A DNA stretch of 16,930 nt from the NCBI GenBank assembly GCA_017411935.1, contig JAFQPC010000028.1, forward strand, positions 1 through 16,930, given 5' to 3'. Below the pieces are notes generated by a model. That model had not been told where the DNA came from. It saw only the letters and a program-made list of their open reading frames with translations, and made no database searches. The translations under genes and the position numbers were made by a program. Source of the stretch: Clostridia bacterium. Its GTDB lineage: Bacteria > Bacillota > Clostridia > Oscillospirales > CAG-272. Position 1 is the stretch's first letter; each line of letters starts with the position of its first letter. This document shows, in pieces, positions 1 through 6,653 of the stretch.

Positions 1-1494
1 ATTATGATTATTGAAAAGGCGAGGGAAGTGGATGTTTCTTCCTTTGATCGCCCGGAGTTTTATGAAAAGCTCGAAAACGCCAACCGCGAGGCGGGAATGC
101 GCCCCGTTGGTATCATTCAGGCGGTATTTCGCGTTGCGAGCACACTGATCAGCGCGATTTCCTTCGTTGCCGTTCTGTTCACGTTGCATCCGTTTGCGCC
201 GCTTGTGGTTGTTATTGCCGCCATTCCGAGCGCGATTCTTTCCTATTACTATCGTCAAAGAAACTTCCATTATATCCGCCGCCATTCCAAGGAACGCAGA
301 GAAATGAGTTATTATTCCGGCCTGATGGTAAATAAGGATCAGGTGAAGGAAATCAAGCTTCTCGGCCTTGGTGATACCTTTATCTCCAAATATAAAACCG
401 TATTCGGAAAATACTTCGGCGGTTTGCGTCACCTGATTGTGAAGGAGGGCGTTTCGCAGATTCTCGTCAGCTTACTTACAACCCTTGTGCACGGCGCGCT
501 CTTTGCATACGTCGCGTATCACGTGGTGTATTCCTCCGCACAAATCGGTGACTATTCGCTCTATACGGGCGCGCTCACCTCGATCGTGACGACGGTCAGC
601 GCTCTGATCAACGTCTCCGCCGCCGTCTATGAGGGTACGCTCTTTATCGACAACCTCATTACCTTTATGAAGGAAGAACCGACTGTCGTACCGAGCATCG
701 ACCCGCCCGCGCCCGTCGCAAGCGGCGTGCCGCATACCATTGAATTTTGCGACGTTTGCTTTGCGTATCCGGGAACGACGCGCTACGTGCTCGACCACGT
801 CAGCCTGACGATCCGCCCCGGCGAGACTGCCGTGCTGGTCGGACTGAACGGCGCGGGAAAAACGACCTTCTTAAAGCTTCTGACACGTCTCTATGACCCC
901 ACCGAGGGAAAGATCCTGCTCGACGGCAGAGATCTGCGAGAGTACGAGCCGACCGAGCTGTACCGCATTTTCGGCATCATTTTCCAAGATTTCGGGAAAT
1001 ATGCCGTCAGCGTTTCGGACAACGTCCGATTTGGTGACATCTACCGAGAGGGGAGTGCCGAGGAGATCGCCGAGGCGGCGAAAAAATCCGACGCAGAGGA
1101 CTTTATTTCGCTTCTGCCGAACGGCTACGACACGCCCCTGATGCGCTTCTTTGAACCTGACGGTATTGAGCTTTCGATCGGTCAGTGGCAAAAGCTTGCC
1201 ATTGCGCGCGCCTTTTACAGCGCGTCGGATATTCTCATTCTCGACGAGCCGACGGCATCGCTCGACCCGATGGCAGAGCAGGAGATCTTCCGACAGTTTG
1301 ACGAGCTTCGCAAAGATAAGACGACGATCTTCGTTTCTCACCGTCTCTCGAGCGCAACGGTCGCCTCAAAGATCATCGTGCTGGAGTACGGAAAGCTTGT
1401 GGAAGAAGGAACGCACCGTGAACTGATGGCAAAGGGCGGCAAGTATTACGAGCTCTTTACCACACAGGCGAAACGCTATCTCGAAGAAAAATAA
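1..1494 (+). CDS. ABC exporter half-transporter (fused permease-ATPase), 5' end cut by window edge
   Basis: This is the C-terminal part of an ABC exporter subunit, a membrane permease fused to an ATPase that exports an unknown substrate. The frame is open to base 1, and the ATG at 4 is probably internal. Only four hydrophobic segments are visible (residues about 40-85 and 147-205, counting from that ATG), whereas the family has six. The ATPase follows from about residue 245: Walker A GLNGAGKTT at 280-288, signature LSIGQWQK at about 390-397, Walker B ILILDEP near 411-417, D-loop SLD, and H-loop SHR. The signature has Ile where LSGGQ has its first Gly; from memory this is tolerated in this subfamily. 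The partner is unknown, since such proteins work as homo- or heterodimers and the upstream gene is outside the window. No clear terminator follows before the next promoter. Confidence 0.9.
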   Translation: MMIIEKAREVDVSSFDRPEFYEKLENANREAGMRPVGIIQAVFRVASTLISAISFVAVLFTLHPFAPLVVVIAAIPSAILSYYYRQRNFHYIRRHSKERREMSYYSGLMVNKDQVKEIKLLGLGDTFISKYKTVFGKYFGGLRHLIVKEGVSQILVSLLTTLVHGALFAYVAYHVVYSSAQIGDYSLYTGALTSIVTTVSALINVSAAVYEGTLFIDNLITFMKEEPTVVPSIDPPAPVASGVPHTIEFCDVCFAYPGTTRYVLDHVSLTIRPGETAVLVGLNGAGKTTFLKLLTRLYDPTEGKILLDGRDLREYEPTELYRIFGIIFQDFGKYAVSVSDNVRFGDIYREGSAEEIAEAAKKSDAEDFISLLPNGYDTPLMRFFEPDGIELSIGQWQKLAIARAFYSASDILILDEPTASLDPMAEQEIFRQFDELRKDKTTIFVSHRLSSATVASKIIVLEYGKLVEEGTHRELMAKGGKYYELFTTQAKRYLEEK

Positions 1495-1512
1495 AAAATT
1501 CCGAAAAATCGG

Positions 1513-1541
1513 TTGACAACTCGAACAGAATTTTATATAAT
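1513..1541 (+). promoter_or_regulatory. Perfect-consensus SigA promoter of the aspartokinase gene
   Basis: TTGACA at 1513-1518 and TATAAT at 1536-1541 are separated by exactly 17 bases. Transcription would start near 1548, giving a leader of about 40 bases. That leaves no room for a lysine riboswitch or a T-box. Confidence 0.9.
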
Positions 1542-1588
1542 AAAGCATTGAAAGAACATACACGACCAAGAAAGGCAGGACATCCTCT

Positions 1589-2905
1589 ATGCAGGTAAAA
1601 GTAGTAAAATTCGGCGGTAGCTCGCTTGCCGATGCAGAGCATTTCAGACAGGTCGCCTCGATCATCAAGGCAGACCCTGCGCGCAGATACGTGGTACCCT
1701 CGGCTCCCGGTAAGCGCCATAAAGACGACACCAAGGTGACCGATATGCTGTATTCGTGCTACGAAAAGATCCGTAACCACGAAAATATCGACGAGCTCTA
1801 TGAGCAGATCAAGGCGCGCTATAACGGCATTATCGCCGACCTCGGAATGAATTTTGATATCAGCGGTGAGCTTGAATACGTCAAGAACGCTATGATGCAC
1901 CGTTCGGGACGCGATTTTGCGGCGTCTCGCGGAGAATATCTCAACGGTCTCATTCTCTCCAAGTACCTCGGCTATTCCTTTATCGACGCCGAGAACGTTA
2001 TCTTCTTCAAAGAGAACGGAAGCTTTGACGAGGAGAAGACCAACCGTGTGCTTGCCGAAGAACTGATGCAGCACAAGAATGCCGTCATTCCCGGATTTTA
2101 CGGCGTAATGCCCAACGGAACGATCAAGACATTTTCGCGCGGCGGTTCGGATATTACGGGCTCGATTGTGGCGCGTGCCGCACAGGCAGACCTTTACGAG
2201 AACTGGACCGACGTTTCGGGCTTTATGATGGCAGACCCCAGAATTATCGAGGACCCCTGCGCTATTCAGACGATCACCTACCGTGAGCTTCGCGAACTTT
2301 CCTATATGGGCGCGACCGTGCTTCACGAGGACGCGATCTTCCCCGTGCGCTATGCGGGGATTCCGATCAATATCCGTAACACCAACGAGCCGACGGCACA
2401 AGGTACGATGATCGTGGCAGAAACGCCCGATTACGATACCGACCATGTGATCACGGGAATTGCGGGCAAGAAGGGATTCTCGGTCATCACGATCGAAAAG
2501 GATATGATGAACTCCGAGATCGGCTTCGGACGCAAGGTCCTTGAGGTTCTCGAGGAGAACGAAATTTCCTTTGAGCACCTGCCCTCGGGCGTTGACAATA
2601 TGAGTATCGTCGTTGCGACGGGCGCGCTTGACGGCAGACGCGAGAAGATCCTCGGCGCGATCAACCGTATGGTCCGCCCCGATCACATTTCGATCGAGGA
2701 CGGTCTGGCACTCGTTGCTGTGGTCGGACGCGCGATGGTCAAGGCAAAGGGAACGGCGGCAAGAGTCTTTGACGCGATCTCGAACGCCGATGTCAATATT
2801 CGTCTGATCGACCAGGGATCGAGCGAGATCTCGATCATCGTCGGTGTCGAGGAGAGCGACTTCAATACCGCACTCTCGGCAATTTACCGCGAGTTTGTCA
2901 AGTGA
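1589..2905 (+). CDS. lysC: Aspartate kinase (aspartokinase) with two ACT domains
   Basis: The enzyme phosphorylates L-aspartate with ATP, the first committed step to lysine, threonine, methionine and diaminopimelate, in the cytoplasm. The amino-acid kinase domain (about 1-280) opens with KFGGSS at 7-12 and carries SRGGSD at 183-188 and the WTDVSGFMMADPR stretch near 206-218. Two ACT domains follow (about 287-355 and 372-438); the second contains VNIRLIDQGSSEISI, typical of effector-binding aspartokinases, so feedback inhibition by an amino acid is expected. The length of 438 residues suits the monofunctional class, and there is no fused homoserine dehydrogenase. The ATG at 1589 is preceded by AGGCAGGA at 1573-1580. 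The gene stands alone between its own promoter and terminator, with no asd, dap or hom gene nearby. Which amino acid inhibits it cannot be read from the sequence. Confidence 0.95.
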   Translation: MQVKVVKFGGSSLADAEHFRQVASIIKADPARRYVVPSAPGKRHKDDTKVTDMLYSCYEKIRNHENIDELYEQIKARYNGIIADLGMNFDISGELEYVKNAMMHRSGRDFAASRGEYLNGLILSKYLGYSFIDAENVIFFKENGSFDEEKTNRVLAEELMQHKNAVIPGFYGVMPNGTIKTFSRGGSDITGSIVARAAQADLYENWTDVSGFMMADPRIIEDPCAIQTITYRELRELSYMGATVLHEDAIFPVRYAGIPINIRNTNEPTAQGTMIVAETPDYDTDHVITGIAGKKGFSVITIEKDMMNSEIGFGRKVLEVLEENEISFEHLPSGVDNMSIVVATGALDGRREKILGAINRMVRPDHISIEDGLALVAVVGRAMVKAKGTAARVFDAISNADVNIRLIDQGSSEISIIVGVEESDFNTALSAIYREFVK

Positions 2906-2923
2906 AAATGAGATAACAAAGAA

Positions 2924-2960
2924 TTGCCCGTGGAAAAAGTTCCACGGGCAAACTTTTGTT
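2924..2960 (+). terminator. Rho-independent terminator of lysC
   Basis: A perfect 12-bp stem, TTGCCCGTGGAA (2924-2935) with TTCCACGGGCAA (2940-2951), closes a 4-base AAAG loop. It is followed by a T-rich tail from 2954 and lies 19 bases after the lysC stop codon. Confidence 0.9.
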
Positions 2961-2968
2961 TTGGTATC

Positions 2969-3011
2969 AAATCATACGTTTGTATGATTTTTTAAGTCAT
3001 ATGTTTATATG
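2969..3011. promoter_or_regulatory. Two related dyads, possible operator pair (first may be a back-up terminator)
   Basis: CATACGTTTGTATG at 2973-2986 and CATATGTTTATATG at 2998-3011 start 25 bases apart. They differ at two positions, and the two changes are paired so that both copies keep their dyad symmetry. The first extends to a 9-bp stem (2969-2977 with 2982-2990) running into a T-run to 2993, so it could alternatively be a second terminator after lysC. The second lies just upstream of the -10 at 3017. A repressor binding both is an inference. Confidence 0.45.
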
Positions 3012-3013
3012 TG

Positions 3014-3022
3014 TGATATAAT
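3014..3022 (+). promoter_or_regulatory. Extended -10 promoter with no downstream gene
   Basis: TGATATAAT at 3014-3022 fits the extended -10 form TGnTATAAT. There is no good -35 hexamer 16-18 bases upstream. A transcript would begin near 3029 and reach the ribosome binding site at 3063 and the hairpin at 3139. Confidence 0.5.
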
Positions 3023-3061
3023 GATATATGTGCACAAATCCACGTACTTTTCAAAGAAAAT

Positions 3062-3085
3062 AAGGAGGAATATTTTATGCATTAA
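3062..3085 (+). other. Strong ribosome binding site with a two-codon reading frame (Met-His-stop)
   Basis: AAGGAGG at 3062-3068 sits 8 bases before an ATG at 3077, an ideal arrangement. The frame is ATG CAT TAA, so translation would stop after two residues. Either a gene has been lost downstream of its start, or this is a minimal leader frame. No other plausible start lies within reach of this site. Confidence 0.5.
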
Positions 3086-3138
3086 TATTTTTGTACATAT
3101 AAATATATGCAAGCTCCGGTAGTCGTCACACCCAATAA

Positions 3139-3164
3139 AAATACCCCCGTAAATGGGGGTATTT
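3139..3164. terminator. Terminator-like hairpin in the gene-less region
   Basis: A 10-bp stem, AAATACCCCC (3139-3148) with GGGGGTATTT (3155-3164), has a 6-base loop. The plus-strand side is followed by a weak T-tract. Read on the minus strand the stem is followed by TATTTTTATT, a better terminator tail. It could end a short transcript from the promoter near 3014, or minus-strand readthrough. Confidence 0.5.
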
Positions 3165-3270
3165 CAGTTTCGTGTGAAACGCTAATATTACTGCTACGCA
3201 CAAGTGCGTTTCGGATTGTCCTGCCGAGGCTCGTAATTGTTACTTGCTACTCGTAAACGGGTTTCACTAT
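3165..3270. other. Non-coding stretch with small hairpins
   Basis: No supported gene is seen here. Small inverted repeats are present: GTTTC/GAAAC at 3167-3180, ACGCAC/GTGCGT at 3196-3209, and GAAACGC (3176-3182) complementary to GCGTTTC (3206-3212). The stretch may be part of, or a scar next to, the repeat element that follows. Confidence 0.4.
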
Positions 3271-3403
3271 GAGCCTCCCTCCGAGAGGGAGGTGGCAGGC
3301 GAAGCCTGACGGAAGGAGCCTGCGGGCAGAATGAGCTTTCCACGAACTATATCGTTGCGCGGGCTCCTCCACCGCTTCGCGGAGCCCCCTCCCGGAGGGA
3401 GCC
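3271..3403. repeat. Imperfect inverted-repeat element (REP/MITE-like), non-coding
   Basis: Two GC-rich units face each other. The left unit (3271-3320) contains hairpins CCTCCCT/AGGGAGG (3274-3280 with 3286-3292) and CAGGC/GCCTG (3296-3300 with 3304-3308), and ends GGAAGGAGCC. The right unit (3361-3403), read in reverse complement, begins GGCTCCCTCC and ends GGAGGAGCCC with a GCGAAGC-type hairpin in the middle, the same order as the left unit. The roughly 40 bases between are unlike either arm. Similar GC-rich palindromes are scattered between genes in gut Clostridia, from memory. No transposase is present and only this copy lies in the window. Confidence 0.6.
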
Positions 3404-3453
3404 TTCCTCACAATCAAAACTTTCTGCGCTTATTTTTTATTTTTGTTTTCTTT

Positions 3454-3488
3454 AAAAAAAGAGCCGATATGGAAATCCATATCGGCTC
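3454..3488 (-). terminator. Rho-independent terminator of the MacB/FtsX-type ABC gene
   Basis: On the minus strand a 13-bp perfect stem (3461-3473 with 3476-3488, GAGCCGATATGGA arms) is followed by seven Ts (the A-run at 3454-3460). It begins about 10 bases past the stop codon at 3499. Confidence 0.92.
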
Positions 3489-3498
3489 GTGGTTTTGT

Positions 3499-6450
3499 TT
3501 ATCGATCCTTGATCGCGTCTATGGGCTTGCGCTTGGCAATGCGGTAGACGGGAAGGAAGGTTGCGAGGAGTGCGACGGAAACGCTGACGAGAAGCATCAG
3601 GATCACTTGTCTGGGACCAAAGTTTAAGAGCGTGATATTAATGCCCTGCGAGCGCATAAATCCGTTGGCAATGAGAACCGCCGCAATCAGAGCGCCGAGC
3701 GAGAGAATGAAATTGATCAGTGCGATAATGAGCGCCTCGCTAAAGAAGATCTTGAAGACATCGGACGATCTTGCACCGACGGCGCGGAGAATACCGATCT
3801 CGCGCTTCTTGTAGGAGATCGAGATCGTGATGAAGTTCATTAGAAGCAGCGCGGAGAAGACCGCAAAGCCGATACCGACGTAGAGGAAGACCTGCGCGCC
3901 GACCTCGATGAAGTCGTTGAAGCTGTCGAGCGTATTCATCACCGAGTTCTGAAGCGAGAAGTTAAGGTCGCCGTTTTCATCGTAGGTCATCTGCACGAGC
4001 TTGCGGAGGGCTTCTGCGTCACCCATCGGAGCAATGGCGAAGCCCCAGATGCCGTCCTCGTGCTCGGCAACCGTTTCGGAATAATGGTAGTCCTGCTTTT
4101 CGGCTTCTTCTTCGTACCAAGCAAGATAGTCGTTTTTGATCTCGTTGCAGATCAAAATATCGCCGTGATGCTCGGAGGCATTATAGCCCACGATCTTCAA
4201 GTCGTATTCTTCGATATCGGTCAACGAATTCAGCTCGTGATTGCGCATCACGAGGGTGAACACGAACGACTGCAACAGATCACTTATCTCTGCTTTTTGC
4301 GATTCGGTCAGGTTGTTGAAGTCGAGATTAAGGTAAGATGTCACCTGTTGATACATCCAATAGGGAATGATGATCTCTCCTTCTCCCAGCGTCGTTTGGT
4401 TGGGATCGAACCACGTAATACTTCCGCCCAGCGACTGGAGCACTTCGCTTCCTGCAATTCGCTGATGCTGTATTGATCCAACGAGCTCTTGGAATCTTTG
4501 TGCTTGCTCGGGAGTCATTTCGGCAGTCTTATTGCTTGAGATCGTAAGGTAGAGCTCGGAATTGAGTCCGTGCATATACATTCCGAGTTCCTTGCCACCG
4601 GTGGTACCGTACAGCTCGGCGAAGGTTTCAATGTCATCTTCGTGTGCAAAGCCGAGCATATGGAAGCCGTAGGAGAGCTCGGAGCGGAGCTCGTTGGTCA
4701 GAACCATTGTAGCGAGCGAATTGTCGTTTTTGTTTTGAGAATGGGCATCGTCCGAGGGAAGAAGACTCTCGTAGCGGTCATAGTCAAATCCCGTGTCGAT
4801 GACACCGACGATCTTAAAGGACGGTGCGTTTTCTCCCGACATTCCATAATTCGAATAAAGCGTGATATGCTTTCCAAGAAGTTTTTCCGCTGTGACCGAA
4901 CCTGCGGTAAGTTCCTCATCAAGCTCGGCATTAACAAAGCCATATTCGTTGAATTGACGGAGCGCAAGCTCGGTGATCGCGATCTCGCCCGAGGCATTCG
5001 GTAAACGACCCGAAAGAAGCGTGAGCTCAGCGTTTGCGATCTGGTCGTCGGACATCGCTACCAGACCCGCCAGCTTTCCTTTGTAGACCTCGCTGTTTTG
5101 ATTGAATGCTTTGAATTGTTGAGCGATCGAGAAGCCGCCGCTCCATTCGTCACCGCCCGTGAAGACGGGAACGAAATCAAGCCCCGTCTGTTCGCGCAGA
5201 AATTCAATATCTTCATCGTTCATCGGAGCGTATGCGTGATAGGACCAAGGTTCTTCATCGTCATACGATACGGTATGCTTTACCCCAAGACGAACCGAGG
5301 CGTTCTTGATCTCGGAGTCAATCACCGAGGCAACCGCGGCGTTGTGCTTCTCATATACGCCGAGCGTATCGGCAAAGCCGAAGAGCGCAAAGGCGAGGAG
5401 GGAGAGGAAGATCGTCATTACAAGACGGAATTTTTTGTGCTTCAGACCGCTCGCGCCGATGCGGAGCGCATTCTTGACGGGAAGCTTTGAGCGAATGAAC
5501 TGACTTTCTTTTTTCTCATAGCTGCGGAGCTTGACGTCCCGCTCGCCGTTGGTCTCCTCAAAGACCGAGGTGTTTCCCTCGGCACTGATACCTGCGGCAG
5601 AGCGAAGCTCGTCGTTGATGCGGACATCACCCGAAAGAATAATGTCGTGATTGTTCTGCTGCAGATAATCGTTGATCATTTGCAGATCGTTTTGGGTCAA
5701 ACGGTATCCGCCCTTGATTCGGAGGAGGCGGTCGTTGATCTGCTGAATGCCTTCGCTGAGATGGACGCTCTGCTTTTCGTGCTTGGTCACGTCGGAGAGG
5801 ATCTTTCCGTCTGAAAGCTCGACGATACGGTCGGCATAACGCTCGGCAAAGTCACGGTCGTGCGAGACGATGAGCACGAGCTTTTCTTTGGAGAGCTCCT
5901 TGAGCGTGTCAAAGATCTGTTTTCCCGTGTTCGAGTCCAGTGCGCCCGTCGGCTCGTCAGCCATAATGATCTGCGGTTCTTTGACGAGTGCACGGGCAAT
6001 GGCAACTCTTTGCTTCTGACCGCCCGAAAGCTCGTTGGGCTTACGCTTTGCGTAGTTGAGCAGATCGACCTGATCGAGGATCTCGTTGATCTTCTCGTCG
6101 GTCGCTTTCTTGCCCTGCAGTTCGAGTGCGAGACCGATGTTCGCACCTACGGTGAAATCGTCAAGAACGTTGTATTCCTGAAAGATGAAACCGATAAAGG
6201 TGTTTCGGTAGGCATCAAAATCCGAAGAAGCAAAGTCCTTCGAGGATTTTCCTTTGATGATAAATTCGCCGTCGTCGTAGGCGTCAAGACCGCCCATCAC
6301 GTTCAGAAGTGTTGATTTACCGCTTCCCGATTTACCGAGAATGAAGATCATTCCCGTTTCGGGGAAAGAGATCGAGACGTTGTCGAGCGCCTTGACGGAT
6401 TCGCCTGTTTTAGATCGGTAGATTTTGGTTAAGTTTTTGACTTCAAGCAT
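3499..6450 (-). CDS. MacB/FtsX-type ABC transporter, ATPase fused to permease with a very large outer domain
   Basis: This single-chain ABC protein has an N-terminal ATPase of the MacB/LolD type. Walker A GKSGSGKST is at about 39-47, LSGGQ at 141-145, Walker B IIMADEP at 161-167 and the H-loop SHD near 196-198. A linker of about 115 residues leads to a first membrane segment (about 343-362). An extracytoplasmic domain of about 485 residues follows, then three membrane segments (about 853-880, 902-929, 948-969) and the FtsX-like tail RIAKRKPIDAI. Four segments fit MacB topology, not the ten of BceB. The family is thought to transmit mechanical force across the membrane (peptide, antibiotic or lipoprotein handling); the substrate here is unknown. 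I chose ATG 6450, with AAAGGAG at 6459-6465 and 8-base spacing, over the TTG at 6453. No two-component genes are adjacent. The gene is monocistronic. Confidence 0.92.
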   Translation of the reverse strand: MLEVKNLTKIYRSKTGESVKALDNVSISFPETGMIFILGKSGSGKSTLLNVMGGLDAYDDGEFIIKGKSSKDFASSDFDAYRNTFIGFIFQEYNVLDDFTVGANIGLALELQGKKATDEKINEILDQVDLLNYAKRKPNELSGGQKQRVAIARALVKEPQIIMADEPTGALDSNTGKQIFDTLKELSKEKLVLIVSHDRDFAERYADRIVELSDGKILSDVTKHEKQSVHLSEGIQQINDRLLRIKGGYRLTQNDLQMINDYLQQNNHDIILSGDVRINDELRSAAGISAEGNTSVFEETNGERDVKLRSYEKKESQFIRSKLPVKNALRIGASGLKHKKFRLVMTIFLSLLAFALFGFADTLGVYEKHNAAVASVIDSEIKNASVRLGVKHTVSYDDEEPWSYHAYAPMNDEDIEFLREQTGLDFVPVFTGGDEWSGGFSIAQQFKAFNQNSEVYKGKLAGLVAMSDDQIANAELTLLSGRLPNASGEIAITELALRQFNEYGFVNAELDEELTAGSVTAEKLLGKHITLYSNYGMSGENAPSFKIVGVIDTGFDYDRYESLLPSDDAHSQNKNDNSLATMVLTNELRSELSYGFHMLGFAHEDDIETFAELYGTTGGKELGMYMHGLNSELYLTISSNKTAEMTPEQAQRFQELVGSIQHQRIAGSEVLQSLGGSITWFDPNQTTLGEGEIIIPYWMYQQVTSYLNLDFNNLTESQKAEISDLLQSFVFTLVMRNHELNSLTDIEEYDLKIVGYNASEHHGDILICNEIKNDYLAWYEEEAEKQDYHYSETVAEHEDGIWGFAIAPMGDAEALRKLVQMTYDENGDLNFSLQNSVMNTLDSFNDFIEVGAQVFLYVGIGFAVFSALLLMNFITISISYKKREIGILRAVGARSSDVFKIFFSEALIIALINFILSLGALIAAVLIANGFMRSQGINITLLNFGPRQVILMLLVSVSVALLATFLPVYRIAKRKPIDAIKDR

Positions 6451-6458
6451 CAATTGTT

Positions 6459-6465
6459 CTCCTTT
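6459..6465 (-). promoter_or_regulatory. Ribosome binding site that decides the ABC gene start
   Basis: AAAGGAG on the minus strand is 8 bases from ATG 6450 and only 5 from the in-frame TTG 6453, favouring the ATG. Confidence 0.75.
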
Positions 6466-6485
6466 CGAGAAAATGAGGTAATTTT

Positions 6486-6514
6486 ATTATACAATAAAGG
6501 AAAAATGATTGCAA
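6486..6514 (-). promoter_or_regulatory. SigA-type promoter of the MacB/FtsX-type ABC gene
   Basis: Read on the minus strand: -35 TTGCAA (6509-6514), 17-base spacer, -10 TATAAT (6486-6491). This gives a start near 6479 and a leader of about 30 bases. Confidence 0.85.
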
Positions 6515-6582
6515 GAGGGGAGAAAAAATTTTTTGAAAAAACTCTGACGAAATAAAGTATATTTTCAATTTTTTGCGTACAT

Positions 6583-6588
6583 TATAAA
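6583..6588 (+). promoter_or_regulatory. Weak candidate -10 for the dgt-dnaG-rpoD cluster
   Basis: TATAAA lies in an AT-rich stretch about 70 bases before dgt, with no clear -35 at the right distance. A 10-bp leader hairpin (6601-6610 with 6617-6626, one G-U pair) follows. The divergent ABC promoter sits about 70-95 bases upstream. This is a position guess only. Confidence 0.3.
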
Positions 6589-6653
6589 TTAGATATCGCG
6601 TTTTTCGATGGATTTTCATTGAAAAACCGAAAAAGAAGCGAAGGAGGGAGAAT

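Noticed and set aside
4..6. ATG at 4 as the true start of the first ABC gene
   Set aside because: The frame is open to base 1 and two of six expected membrane segments are missing, so the gene is cut by the window edge.
1500..1514. CCGA/TCGG mini-hairpin after the first ABC gene as a terminator
   Set aside because: A 4-bp stem without a following T-run, overlapping the lysC promoter.
1457..2686. 409-codon open frame on the minus strand opposite lysC
   Set aside because: Same register effect, over a clear aspartokinase with promoter, ribosome binding site and terminator. The antisense product has no recognisable domain.
3107..3256. 49-codon frame starting MQAPVVVTPNKN, in frame with the two-codon leader frame
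   Set aside because: It has no ribosome binding site of its own, runs through three hairpins and has no recognisable domain. Being in frame with the stopped ATG at 3077 is curious but could be chance.
2906..3498. tRNA, riboswitch or CRISPR array in the gene-less region
   Set aside because: No cloverleaf, no regularly spaced direct repeats and no recognisable riboswitch core; the structure is separate hairpins and one inverted-repeat element.
3331..3627. 98-codon plus-strand frame covering part of the repeat, the terminator and the end of the ABC gene
   Set aside because: It is assembled from repeat, terminator and antisense of a clear gene, with no ribosome binding site.
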